In this document: positions 1-10,732 of the stretch, piece by piece
How positions within the stretch are numbered: the first letter of the stretch is position 1
Layout of the letters: each line of letters starts with the position of its first letter
From: Aurelia coerulea
Taxonomy: Eukaryota > Cnidaria > Scyphozoa > Semaeostomeae > Ulmaridae
Direction of reading: 5' to 3'
Assembly: GCA_039566865.1 (NCBI GenBank)
Contig: CM076961.1
Location: 751,501 to 815,500, forward strand
DNA length: 64,000 nt
The notes under the pieces: model-generated
Databases searched by the model: none
What the model saw: the letters and a program-made list of their open reading frames with translations, nothing else
Told to the model about the DNA's origin: nothing
Position numbers and translations under genes: made by a program

Positions 1-326
1 GACCAGATTTTAGTCGGGGATGTGCTATCCAAGCGTCAAGAACATGATAGTTCCTTGTTACATTTTTTCGAAAAAGTATACCTGACCTTATACCAATTTT
101 TTGAAAAGTGCCTATTCAGTCGTTCTTTTCTTCTAAATGGTGAAAATCGATACCCTTCACGATGGCACGTCCCCGTACCCAAAATATATGCAGTGCCTTT
201 CCAACGGGCACTGATCTGATGTAAAAGCAGACTTTACAGTCAAAAGTCGTCCCCAGCGCAAGATAAACTTTGATCGCATTTGAAAACTTGGTGAGATGAT
301 AGTTGAAGATGCCAGATTTATCATAC
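1..326. other. Intron of the sperm-tail gene
   Basis: This is the intron following the exon at 327-407 on the minus strand. I see no further exon, repeat or signal in it; the next exon must lie beyond the left edge. Confidence 0.5.
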
Positions 327-3300
327 CATAAAAAGCAGGTTTCAGACCAACTCCAATTGAGTAAATTGGCACATGGTCTGGCTCTGGAATGTCATACTCT
401 CCTGGCCCTAAAATACAACAAATATTTGTATTAAAAGAATTGCTTATGCCTTTAATCATACTGACATCCTAAAGAGATCAGAGAGAGCACAGAGTTTATA
501 CAGTTTATTGGTACAACTTTGTACCGTTATTATATAAAAAGACAGCACTTTCCTTGTTCTCCAAAATGTCAAAATTATCTAAATTTTGAAAGAAGGGATT
601 CTAGCTTGGTATCTACATTTGTCTACATTTGAAAATGTCTCAATTTTATTGTATTATCAGTAAACAATACAACTGACCCTTTTCAGAATATAGATACGTT
701 CCAAGATAGAAATAAGGAGCTCTGTCACGCAGGTGATTGGTTTAGAGAACAAAACTTAGACAAAAGAAAGGAGCTAGAGCCCAGACTCTTTGAATTTTTC
801 GCATGATAAAAATCACTTCAATTCGAAACGATCTCTTTCCAATTCTCTCCTGTTAATCCTGCCATACAAATCTTTAATCCCCATATACAATCTTCAGCCA
901 ATTATGAATGAGACAGATTGCCTTTTACTTTATTTGCGCATTTTTGGAGAGCGAAGAAGGTGCTGTGTTTGAAACAATCACTTTCTTCACTTTCCTTTGC
1001 CATAAATCAGCAACCACTGGTCAGATTGACTCAAACAAGGTCTCAAACTCTAAGTTGAAGCTTAACCTATGCAACTGTGTAAAATCCGAGACAATTAAAG
1101 CTACACCTCCTCCACAACAGCCACACAAACGGAGCACAATATCTAGGGGCACCCTGTAGATGTATATTCGACTTAAACTCCGTCTCAAATTAGATGTCAC
1201 TTTGCGATAACGCAAAATTCTTCTACAAAACACTTCTATTGTTGTTATTCGCGGGCATTTGCAGGGGATATCTAATTTGTGACAGACTATAGATGTCAGG
1301 TGAGATTTGCGATAACGCAAAATTCTTCTACAAAACACTTCTATTGTTGTTATTCGCGGGCATTTGCAGGGGATATCTAATTTGCGACAGGCTATAGATG
1401 TCAGGTGAGATTTGCGATAACGCAAAATTCTTCTACAAAACACTTCTATGGTTGTTATTCGCGGGCATTTGCAGGTGACATCTAATTTGTGACAGACCAT
1501 AGAATAAGATGCAAAACTAACAAAGACTTAAAGCACTGGGCCAATTTCCTAGTTTCGAATGAAAGAAAAAGAAGTGTATAGTAAAATTTACCGGGAACAT
1601 CAGATTCTCTCTTTTTTAACGGCAATCCAATTGACTTCTCTACTCCTTTTTTCCAATAACTTGACCTTGGCCGATATTTTGCTGGCCCTGGTGTATAAAA
1701 ACCTGTGGATCCAATTCACACTCATGAATAAGAACAATAAAGAAAGTACTAACATACACTAACAAACATGAAGAAATTCAAGAGATTTCAATATGGAATT
1801 TTTTTATTGCGAGGGTTTCAGGTGCAATAATTTTTGAAATGCCAATCTTTTTGTGAACAATTTAAAGTGCTTTACATTTTTGGAGGAGTTTATTTCCGTT
1901 GGAAGAGAATTTCAAATCTTTGGACCCAAAAGGCTACGAGATTTAATTCCATAAATTGTAGTTTTAACCTAAGGAACAAATAGAACGTCATTTTTTTCGA
2001 AGATTATAGCTTCGTACATAGAATGAATCGCTGAAAAGGGGACAACTTCATGGGGTGATTGCCTGAGCAGCTTATACAGTCTCTGCTAGGTGACTGACGT
2101 TAAGCACTTTAGACTCAACCGTGGTTGTGTGGGGTTGTAATCCGGATGGGTGACCTTCCCGAGGTAAGACAAGACAACTCACTTCACTGTCCTTCGGAAG
2201 GAATGTTAAACTATGGGTCCCATGCCTGGATGTGGCATGCAAAGTAGGCCTAAATTAGCTTTAAATAGCTAGAAATCTTTCCACCCAACTTACAATAAGT
2301 GATGAATGAATGGAGATAAGTTATGTATAATCAAAGCATACCCAACGTATCAACCGGCTGTACCGGTATTCTTGGTGGTCCAGTATCAACAAACTCTCTT
2401 CGTGGGAGTCCAATTTTAGTCCGTGGTGGGACGGTTCCAAAATTGCCATTTCTTACTTCATATTTAGCTGGTCCTACTGATGTTTTCCAATCTTCTCCTT
2501 CAGGTACAATTCCAACTGGTTTTCCTCTGCCTTTCATGGATATTTTCTTGTCTTTCCAATTAAGATCAAGTTCTGTTTTGTATCTGTTAGCCCCAGGCGA
2601 GTCTTCAGCTGTTGGAAATAGATAATTATTAAATTTTATACCAGGTGAGCCAGAAATAGTTCCCACCTTCAAATCTTATTAGCACAATCAAGAATACTTA
2701 ACGGACTTGAATTCAAATTCTAGTTAAAAGCGAAAAGACCAAACTACTTTTGTGATATAACTTGCATCTTTATGAACACTGCAAATGTAGGTAAATTCTA
2801 CATTTTCGAATGTGATGAGTTCTGCCTTGGTAAATTTCTTTTGCCATCGTCCAACGATTTGTTTTTCGCTGAATCGAGTTCAAGAATTTCATTAAATGTT
2901 CGCTATTGACGCATGATGAGCAAACAAATTTTATGTAAATTTTTGGTTACATTTTAAGGAGTCCTTTGCGACCGGCATGCTTTGCGAATACATCCTTTTT
3001 GAATCTTCCATGTCACCATTTTCACGGTTTATAAAAATGGCCGCGAACAAAGACATGGAGCATGCAATACATGCCGGTTGCCTAAGATCCTTTAAGTAGC
3101 ATGTTTATAGCTCTAAGCCCAATCAAATTTACTACAAATTAATTTTTGAGACCCTGGGCATGGCCCTTTCACATCAGTTACACGTTATATAAAGTCTGCT
3201 CTTGCTCTTCGAACTTTCCCTTTTCGAATGGGCTTTCGTATGTTTAGGCTAAACTCACCTGAACTGAAACTTGTCGCTCAGAATCAAGCTGTATCTCCAT

Positions 3301-6300
3301 AATCGTCGATGGTATGAAAAATCTGATTGCACTGGCTTATTCTACGCAGTTCAAACATATAGAAAATATCTTTATTTGCAATGTATCTGCTGCTATTTGT
3401 CAGCAGTAGGGAGAGAAAGTCATGGTTTTTGTAAGTTTAGCTTGTACAGCCCTTTTACGGTGTAGACAGCAGGAGGCTGGAAATATAAGATGAGACACAA
3501 GATCATTTCTGGGATACCGACCGTATAGTGTATACTTACCGGGGATATATTTTGTTTTACCGCCAAGTGAGTAGTGAGGAGCTGTAGGTTTACTTAGATG
3601 AATCGTTGGGCGATAATCAGATGGGCCTGGCGTTGGAACTGCTAACTGTGTCAATGGCTTGCCTCCATATGGTGGAACATATTCACCCATGGCTGTTCGT
3701 TCCACTGTAACAAAATCAAGGATACAATTATGGTCTCTTTGAGTCACAAAATCAAAAGACAACCAAAGTAAAATATCTAAAGCTTATTAGGTCAGTGGCC
3801 TAAGTCTCAAATTCAAAACACAGCTAAAGCCTACAAATTTACATTCAAAAACTCTAAACAACAATTTGCACATGCAAAGCCTACAATTCCTAACAGAAAC
3901 ACCTATAACCTGAATATTCAAACAGTTTAGACTGTTATCGTCAGGGGCGGACTGGCTGCAAAATTAGGGCCCGGGCCATTTTGTTAGGAAAAGGGCCCCA
4001 ATAGTACCGCAGGTGAGCGAAACAAGCATATAAATTATGGGGTCTACGAATACTTACCCGGACAGCAAAAATGTTTTGTGGTCAAGCCCTCTAGATTGGC
4101 TTAAAAGGTATTGCAAACATTTTCAGCGATTCAAAAGGGGAACTAACAAACGGCACTTTATATCGCTATTTCTATCTCAGTAGAATCTTTGCACGATTAA
4201 TAAATGTCTGTAATATTATCGGAGAGCTCCTCAGAAATCGTTCAAATGCTCAGTTAAAAAGATCCAAATCAAACAAATTCCAGTCCGTAAAAAATAAGCT
4301 CCTGTCAGTCAGTGGCGGCGCCAGCCGAAAATTTGCTGTGACCAGATAATTTTTCTCCAGAAATGCCCTTTTTTCGTAAGGGAATGACCTTTTTGCCATC
4401 AAAGCCCAATCTAGCTACCTAACCTATCCCTCAATCCTCTCTTGACAGGATTGGACGAATTTCCCACCTCAATTCTTGCAACAGCACCGCCAAAGAGTCT
4501 GGCAATCCTTGACGAGGATGACTGGAAAAAGATGTACAACAAATACACGTATTTTTTTATAAGAAACTGCCTATAAGAAACTCAACTCTCAGATCGCCAA
4601 AAAATTAAGAAACTCCAGTACTGGGAGAATACCGGGTGAGCCAGAAAAAAGTTCCCACTTTTGAAAATTCATAGCATCAAGAGTACTAAATGGATTGGAG
4701 TGAATCAATATTTGCTTGACAGCCAAAATATCGAAGTATTTTTGTGATTTTTCTCGCGTTCTTAAGAGCATTGGAAAAATTGCTAAATTTAAGCTTACAA
4801 AAACTTGATGGTTGCAAAATGACTGAAAAAGGCCTAAAATGCTTGATCAAATCATAAAGGACTCCTCGCTCAGAACAACAGAGAAAATGCAATTTCTCAT
4901 GGGTGAGAGATATCGTCTGCACATCTATTGCCATGGGATTGAAAATCTTTAGTATCTGTTTGAGAATCAATTTCTTGTAACTCTTGAGAGAGGTGAAACG
5001 CATGTGCGTATTGTTCTGTGTGAGGAGAGTCCTATCGATTTGATCAAGTGTTTTAGGCCTTTTTCCGTCATTTTGCAGCCATGAAATTTTTGTAAAGTTG
5101 AATTTACTTATATTTGCAGTTCTCGTAAGAAGACGAGAAAAATCTCAAAAATACTTTGATCTTATGGCTTTCAACTAGAATTTGAATCATTCAAATCCAT
5201 GAAGTACTTGTGGTGCTACGAATTCTAGAAAGTGGGAACTTTTTTCTGGCTCACCCGGTATAAGTTAAGAAACTATTTACTTTCATAAAGGAAATCCTTA
5301 ACATATTTTTACTTTCCTTTCACTTGTTTCCTGTATCATATTACTCGTAAGGTACTTGAGTAATGTCTAAACATTGGAAAGGCTTAAAAACATTGTTTTG
5401 AAATTATTCAAATTATTCAACCTCTAAGAAACTCGTAAGAAACTCTGAGTACTCAAAATCTGATAATTTTAAGAAACTTTCAGTACTGACCCAAATTTTT
5501 AGTTTCTTATAAAAAAAATACGTGTATATGTCTTTACAACAAATATAAAGTTTAAACAGTCTACTTTGTCACCAATAAAGGTCAATAAGCCTCCGAAATT
5601 CTCTCGACAAATATCTGTGAAAATTTATCATTTATTTTCATTAATATTCTTTGCTCTTTGCTAAAAAGTATTAAAGCCTTGAATTCCTTTTCGACCAGCT
5701 TCCTCCCACTGCCAACTCTTTTTATGTTTAACAATAGCAGAGAAGCATCCTGTCACACTACGGATGTGCATCAGAAAAAGGGTTCTCAACAGTGCTACAT
5801 TTACTATTAGGACTAGTGGGCCCTTGGCTCGATGTATTTCGTGTATATATGGGCAGGGCCTCATAGCGTTGGAAAATGAAGTGCTGCTTAAAGTATTATT
5901 TACTTGTGTGTTATTTCTATCCATCACCATCTTGATTTAATCTAAAGACTCTTTTCGTTGGTATCCATTGAGGTAGATTCAAACTCAAAAATGCTATTCG
6001 TCCCATGAATGTGACGCTATTTTTCACGACATCAAAGTGCACACGGGGCCCCGAATAACTGTGCCCTTCAGTAATGCTATATGAGAGAAATTGCCTTGAA
6101 TAACAACTGGCGAAGCCAGGCACCGAGAGAGCCTTAGCGTAGCAGCTGATAAAGAGGGCCCCAACCAAGCTAGTTAAATTGGTTTTTCATTGTAAAATCA
6201 AACTAACAAAACTAATTTTTGGATATTCATGAGCGGGCCCACCGGGCGATCGCCCGGTAGCCCGACTGACCAGTCCGCCCCTGTATCGTGCCAGTTTCAG

Positions 6301-9111
6301 ACAAAAACATAATAGCAATTGCCTCGTTTGAAAACCAGATTGATGGGAAGCTAGCTTTTCGGTAGCCCAGTGCTTTTAGGCATAGTCACAATCGGTTGGT
6401 ATTACCTCTTATTCTTATAAAAATGTTGATTTGTTGAAACGTATTACCTCTTATTCTTATAAACATAAGATCCTTTTGGATGATTACAAAGTCCGTCCTG
6501 AGCTAAGCAAGCATAAGAAAATCTGAATATTGATTTCTTCATAACCCCAAATGATCGTTGTGATGCTGTTTTTAGCAACAGTCAGAGAGATGAGTGTTGC
6601 TGCTCAAGTCGCCTTCAATAGCAAATCAAGCGCCATGAATAACGACAAGAATCGCCCGAAAAGTGATATTTTGATCTTCATGTCAAACGAAGATGATACG
6701 CAACAAATAAAAATATATTACCCCCAGTTCGCTTGGTTCATACATGATGCATCTGTCTCAAATTAGATCTCATGTGAGATTAACGATAACGCAAAATTAC
6801 TTATGCAGGACTCTGCAGAACGTCTCTATTCGCGGACATCTAATTTGAGACAAGCAGTCACGAAGATAACATCTGTGCAGAATCATATGCATGAAGATGT
6901 TTTGGTTCAGTGTGATCATGTGCCTTCCCCCAGTCAATGGCGCCATTGTTTGCTGGGATTCTGCACCTTTCCTCTCAACTTCACCTACGACGTTTGCATC
7001 TTTGCATCTGTAGCTGTGTATGAGGGGGTCCTTCTACCTGATGGTGATGCTGCGAATGCTAGCCTCTGTGCAGGCCGCCTGTTACATCATTCTCTAAAGT
7101 TGACTTATTTGCATAATGAGTACTATTAACAAGTGGCTAATGATGCGTTCGTTCTAGATAACAATTGTTTTAACATAATTAGGCTGCTAATGAAGTCAAG
7201 AACGTGCCAATTCTGGTAAAATTTGTTGCTGTGCCAGGATAAACATCACGGTAATTTATCCATCTTACGGTGTCAAATCTGTCTAACATGAAATATGCCG
7301 ACGTCAAATTTTTCTATCGGATCGCGGGAAACTTCTGTCTTGTGTGCGCTTTATGTGCGCTTTCTTTATTTCAGTGCCCATTAGCAGCGGTAAAACGTTA
7401 ATCAATTGCTTTAACGAGCGTGACGGACTTTCTTTCTTTCTTTCTTTCTTTCTGACTGACCCGAAGCCCCCTCTTAGATTACAAAGTTGGACTTTGTAAT
7501 CAAAAATGTGATCTCTTTTTCTCAATCGGCAAAATTAATAAGAACGTTCGCCATCAATGAACTTTGTTTACCTGCTCACTGGCGTTTCATTATCTACAAC
7601 AATCATTTTCTTTGAGTCTGCACGCAGGCTAGGTTTTTTCATAGATGTCGAGTTACTCGTGAAAATCCTCAGGCATTTGAATTGACGTTTCAAAATCCTT
7701 CAACACATGCCTAAGTTGCTGCCTGCCTTGCACGATTCTGAGGTGAAGCATTTCTATACGATCACTTGTAGTATGAAATCGATATGACAGATTTTGACCA
7801 AGTAAATTTTCTTATCAAATTGGATATGGTGGCTACATATTTTTGTCAGCTTATAGGAAACTGAATTATTGTTTGAAGGTGGCAGGCTTTTAGATGTTGT
7901 AGCGTTTTTCTGACTCACTTATAGCATTTCTATTGTGGTATGAAATCGATATGACAGATTTTGACCAAGTAAATTTTCTTATCAAATTTGATATGGTGGC
8001 TTGGCAGGCTTTTAGATGTTGTAGCATTTTTCTGACTCAATTAGTAAAAAATTATCATTTACTTATATTCAGTTGACAAGACTTCTTTACTTACTCTCGA
8101 TTTTCAGACTTCTTTCTTCCATGTTTCGTAGTTGTAGCTTCCGATTAAACCCGGTCTAATCAACGTCAATACCACATAATAATAAGCTCCTCAAAATCGT
8201 TTCAAAAATGTGTGTTTTCTCGGCTTCAGATAATTTTGAGTGATTAAGATAAGGGCTATTGAGGTTTGTAGTTGATATATAATTCATTAAGCACAAAATC
8301 TAATTCTGATTTGATATTACACGTATTTTTTGTTATAAGAATCCGCTTATAAGAAACGGTGGGCTCATTTTTTCGAAAGTTAAGAAACAACCCTGCCTGA
8401 ATTTAAAAAGCTAAGAAACTTTTGCAATTTGCAGTTTTAATTTTCCTATCGCATTCAAAAATATTTTGACACTGTACAGTTATAGCAACTGTTTGGACAT
8501 TATTTTGAGTGCGAAACATTTGGAATCTTACTAAGTAGTTTGGGAGCCCTTTAGACAAAACAAGATTAACTCTGCATTTCTGGCATTAAAAATATAACAA
8601 ACACGTAAGAAACTTTTGGTAGAAAATGGCCCAAAAAATTAAGAAACTGCCTGCGCGGTTGACGGCGGAGGAGGTCAAGCCAAAAGCAAAAGTTGTCCTA
8701 GGTTCTATGTGTTTCGTTTGTTATTCGACGCACAAAGGATCATTGTTGGCAATGAGTCGTCAATGAAAGATCCCTTTTTCACGTCTACTCACTTGTTCGT
8801 TCGTGTACAAGCGTTTGCATTTGTTGCAGATATTCTTGCCATTCAGACTCGCCACTTTCATGTCCCTTTTCTTGAGGGTCGATCGTTTCTACTTCATCCT
8901 TGAAACGACCGACATTCAATTCAACTAACAAGTTCGACAACGATTTGTTAGGACTCCTGTCCGCATCTTTGAGATGATGCATTTCTTCCTCGCTCAAGCT
9001 GTCCAGTAACGGACGCGGACGGCGTTTTCCTGAGTTAGAACGGCCAGCAAATGTTTGAGATCTTTGCTTTAGAGACGCAAATCCATCATTTTGAAGACAA
9101 CTGTCATCCAT
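327..9111 (-). CDS. Sperm-tail PG-rich repeat (SHIPPO-like) protein, 5' part of gene, four coding exons
   Basis: Coding exons in transcription order are 8793-9111 (ATG at 9111-9109, exon acceptor at 9125), 3540-3704, 2342-2608 and 327-407. Every intron is phase 1 with good GT-AG borders, so the frame stays open for 277 codons and runs off the left edge. Residues 1-106 are a charged, low-complexity N-terminus with no recognised domain. After that come the Pro-Gly signatures of sperm-tail PG-rich repeats: PGPSDY near residue 132, SPGANRY near 165, VGPAKY near 206 and LGPGEYDIP near 250. Proteins of this family (STPG and ODF3/SHIPPO) are small microtubule-associated proteins of sperm flagella and cilia; that role is family knowledge, not shown here. 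The N-terminus does not match STPG1 as I know it and I cannot choose the orthologue. The start was chosen because the likely upstream exon has no usable ATG. Introns of 1-5 kb hold many transposon relics. Confidence 0.78.
1018..1160. repeat. Dispersed repeat family R1, copy 1
   Basis: A roughly 140-bp unit that reads from TCAGATTGACTCAAACAAGG to a CACACAAACGGAGCACAAT end. Related copies lie at 9184-9330 (opposite strand), 9408-9545, 23405-23545, 29592-29745 (opposite) and 62466-62640 (opposite). It gives short open frames in two directions, but copies differ by frameshifts, so it is not a protein gene. I do not recognise the family. Confidence 0.7.
1182..1502. repeat. Three-copy tandem array, 105-bp period
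   Basis: The motif GCGATAACGCAAAATTCTTC recurs at 1204, 1309 and 1414, an exact 105-bp spacing. Each unit runs between CAAATTAGATGTC-like ends and copies are over 90% alike by eye. The open frame on the minus strand is simply three repeats of one unit. A single diverged unit with the same inverted ends lies at 6754-6851. Confidence 0.9.
2075..2290 (+). repeat. SINE-like element, tRNA-derived type (tentative)
   Basis: The stretch contains GGTTGTAATCC followed by GGATGGGTGACC, which resembles a decayed RNA polymerase III B box (GGTTCGAATCC) and the sequence after it. A downstream CTTCGGAAGGAATGTTAAAC block resembles a tail segment I have seen in invertebrate SINEs. The A box is not clear and the ends are not defined, so this is a weak call. 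Confidence 0.35.
2638..2672. repeat. Solo end of the TA/CCGGGTG transposon family next to an exon
   Basis: ACCAGGTGAGCCAGAAATAG followed by TTCCCACC matches the terminal inverted repeat of the element at 4632-5258. It stands about 30 bp upstream, in transcription sense, of the acceptor of the exon at 2342-2608. No partner end is seen nearby. Confidence 0.65.
4545..5525. mobile_element. Element of the ACACGTATTTTTTATAAGAAAC family, interrupted
   Basis: Ends ACACGTATTTTTTTATAAG and CTTATAAAAAAAATACGTGT are inverted repeats. The interior is full of AAGAAACT motifs, as in the family copies at 8319-8655, 14033-14427, 31115-31469 and 48691-49075. This copy is longer because a second transposon sits inside it. 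Confidence 0.75.
4632..5258. mobile_element. Innermost TA-flanked element, CCGGGTGAGCC ends
   Basis: Inverted ends CCGGGTGAGCCAGAAAAAAG and CTTTTTTCTGGCTCACCCGG, with TA on each side, as expected for a Tc1/mariner-type target duplication. It has no coding capacity that I can recognise and is probably non-autonomous. It is the third level of the nest. Confidence 0.8.
6754..6851. repeat. Single unit of the 105-bp repeat with inverted ends
   Basis: TGTCTCAAATTAGATCTCA and ACATCTAATTTGAGACA form inverted ends around a diverged GCGATAACGCAAAATT core, matching the units at 1182-1502. This suggests that the tandem array grew from a small inverted-repeat transposon. Confidence 0.6.
7427..7455. repeat. 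(CTTT)n microsatellite
   Basis: Seven uninterrupted CTTT units. Confidence 0.95.
7765..8045. repeat. Local direct duplication, about 167 bp apart
   Basis: The segment from TATGAAATCGATATGACAGA to TGGATATGGTGGCT, and a GGCAGGCTTTTAGATGTTGT segment, each occur twice (7771 and 7938; about 7880 and 8000). The second copy is shortened. Confidence 0.7.
8319..8655. mobile_element. Truncated copy of the ACACGTATTTTT/GTTTCTTATAA family
   Basis: It begins ACACGTATTTTTTGTTATAA and ends in AAATTAAGAAACTGCCTGC, lacking the far end seen in the copies at 14033-14427 and 48691-49075. It ends about 140 bp from the first coding exon of the sperm-tail gene. Confidence 0.7.
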
Positions 9112-9183
9112 TCTGATTTCAAAGTCTATGAAAGGAATTGTTAGCAATCAAAGATAACAGAGTAGAGAGTTATACGAATAAGA

Positions 9184-9330
9184 AAATTGTGCTCCGTTTG
9201 TGTGGCTGCTGTGGAGGAGCTGTAGCTTTGATTGTCTCTGATTTTACACAGTTGCATAGGTCAGGCTTCAACTTAGAGTTTGAGACCTTGTTTGAGTCAA
9301 TCTGACAAGTGGTTGCTGATTTATGGTAGA
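9184..9330. repeat. Dispersed repeat family R1, copy 2 (inverted)
   Basis: Reverse-complement match to 1018-1160. It lies directly upstream of the first coding exon of the sperm-tail gene. Confidence 0.7.
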
Positions 9331-9407
9331 AGAAAGGCAAGCTAAGTGGGTACTTCAAAAACTGCATTTCGGGGAAATCTAAATTTTCTTGGCAATTTCA
9401 TAATCTG

Positions 9408-9545
9408 CAGCCACTTGTCAGATTGAATCAAAGAAGTTCTCAAATTCCAAGTTGTGTAAAAACGGAGCCAATTGAGGCTAAAGCTCTTCCACAGAAGCGA
9501 CACAAACGGGCACGGGGCACAATTTTTTAATGCACCCTGTGGTAA
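9408..9545. repeat. Dispersed repeat family R1, copy 3
   Basis: Diverged copy in the orientation of copy 1. With the copy at 9184-9330 it forms an inverted pair. Confidence 0.55.
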
Positions 9546-10398
9546 ATATGAACAATCTCGTCCACAGCGCCATTTGCCATATTGGAGTTCAAAGAATATG
9601 TACGTAACCGTTGCAGTCATCTCACCCTTTAAGCAACGCTAAGATATATCAACAAAGTGACAAAAGATAGAATAATGAAAACAAACTAAGAATTCTAACG
9701 AAAGACAGCTATTCACTATCTACATCAAATTTTGTCTTGTACCTTCTAGCGCGCTCGTTCATGAATCGATTCAAGACGTCTTAAAGGCCTAAAAGTTACG
9801 ACAAAGAAAAAGTCATGAAACAGGCAAAAGGTAAGCATTTCGAAGCAATTTACGGTGTTCGTTCTCCATCTTAGTAACAGCTTTGTTGATCCCTTGACTT
9901 ACCACGGGCAACGTGAAGATAAAATGTTGGCCTGCCTTATTAATTTTTGTCCGTTATGACCTAATGGCCTAATGCCCAGAAATCAACAACCTTCGCAACA
10001 TACCTCCATCTTTATTGACTAAGAGGTATGCATAACGGACAAAAAATAACAAGGTAGGCCAACATTTGATCTTCGTGTTGCCCATGGACTTGCAGCAGCG
10101 TTTCTAACTCTCCTTGTACCATTGAAGTCGTTTCTTCCCAGTAGTGGACTTGCAGAAGTCTCTTCCGCCAAAAAAACCAAATCCAAAACATACGTTTCAT
10201 TTCTCTCCCTCCATCGCAGAGGCCTTCCATTCTCTCTTACGCAGCGGTAGTGTGGCAATTTATTTGCGGCAACTTTTTGAGGTTTAACCGCGGGAGAGAC
10301 TTTGGCAAGTCCATCCAAAGTAGGAATCAAGCTGACAACTTTCATATGATAACTCAGATCTGCTGACTATCTTGTGATTTCAAAACAAATGTACTTAC

Positions 10399-10560
10399 CT
10401 TCGTTTTTAGTCCACGCTACTCTACTGCTATCAGGTAACTGATGCTCCAGCCAGCTCTTATCTTCCTAACCCTCGAATGAACGACTTCTTGAATTTACTG
10501 TTTCTTTCATTACAAATGATTGGAGATTGGGAACGAATTACGTCACAAACAACTAATTAT
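10399..10560 (-). other. Probable non-coding first exon of the sperm-tail PG-repeat gene
   Basis: On the minus strand this stretch ends at 10399 in a strong donor (AAG followed by GTAAGTAC). Its only ATG meets a stop after 14 codons, so it would be 5' untranslated. The next strong acceptor downstream, at 9125, is the one that opens the first coding exon. The 5' limit is arbitrary, set just inside the CRE-like sites. RNA data are not available, so this is inference from splice signals and position. Confidence 0.45.
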
Positions 10561-10580
10561 TTCGTCGTGTGACGTCAAAT
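10536..10580 (-). promoter_or_regulatory. Paired CRE-like sites upstream of the sperm-tail gene
   Basis: A perfect palindromic cAMP-response element, TGACGTCA, lies at 10570-10577, and a second CRE-like site, TTACGTCAC, lies at 10538-10546. Both are at the expected promoter position for the first exon ending at 10399. CRE/CREM control is known for post-meiotic sperm genes in animals, which fits the product, but binding here is inference. The same octamer also occurs inside a transposon at about 16588, so the match alone is not proof. Confidence 0.4.
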
Positions 10581-10732
10581 AGATATCTTGATTTATAAGG
10601 TATAAGGTGCAAGGCATGGATAGATGGATGACGATGAGTCCAAGTAATCGCTATTCAAAACGAGATTACTTCACCAAACCGAGATCGTTCACACTGGCAG
10701 AGCGTCGTTAGAGCGTCCGACAGACTACCAAT

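Larger units (their letters stand above)
3942..6283. mobile_element. Outer hAT-like element with CAGGGGCGGACTGG ends
   Basis: Inverted ends CAGGGGCGGACTGG and CCAGTCCGCCCCTG bound 2.34 kb and are flanked on both sides by TATCGT. CAGGGG termini are typical of hAT transposons. A minus-strand open stretch at 5661-5930 may be a decayed transposase piece, but I do not recognise it. Two more elements are nested inside (4545-5525 and, within that, 4632-5258). Confidence 0.65.

Noticed and set aside
1021..1500. 159-codon minus-strand open frame with internal repeats
   Set aside because: It is three DNA repeats of 105 bp joined to repeat R1; the period is a multiple of three, which keeps the frame open without selection.
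8709..8903. Plus-strand frame opposite the first coding exon of the sperm-tail gene
   Set aside because: Antisense shadow of a well-supported exon.
10019..10345. 108-codon minus-strand frame upstream of the sperm-tail gene
   Set aside because: It overlaps a repeat also found at 34654-34986 and does not join in frame to the exon at 9125; no family match.
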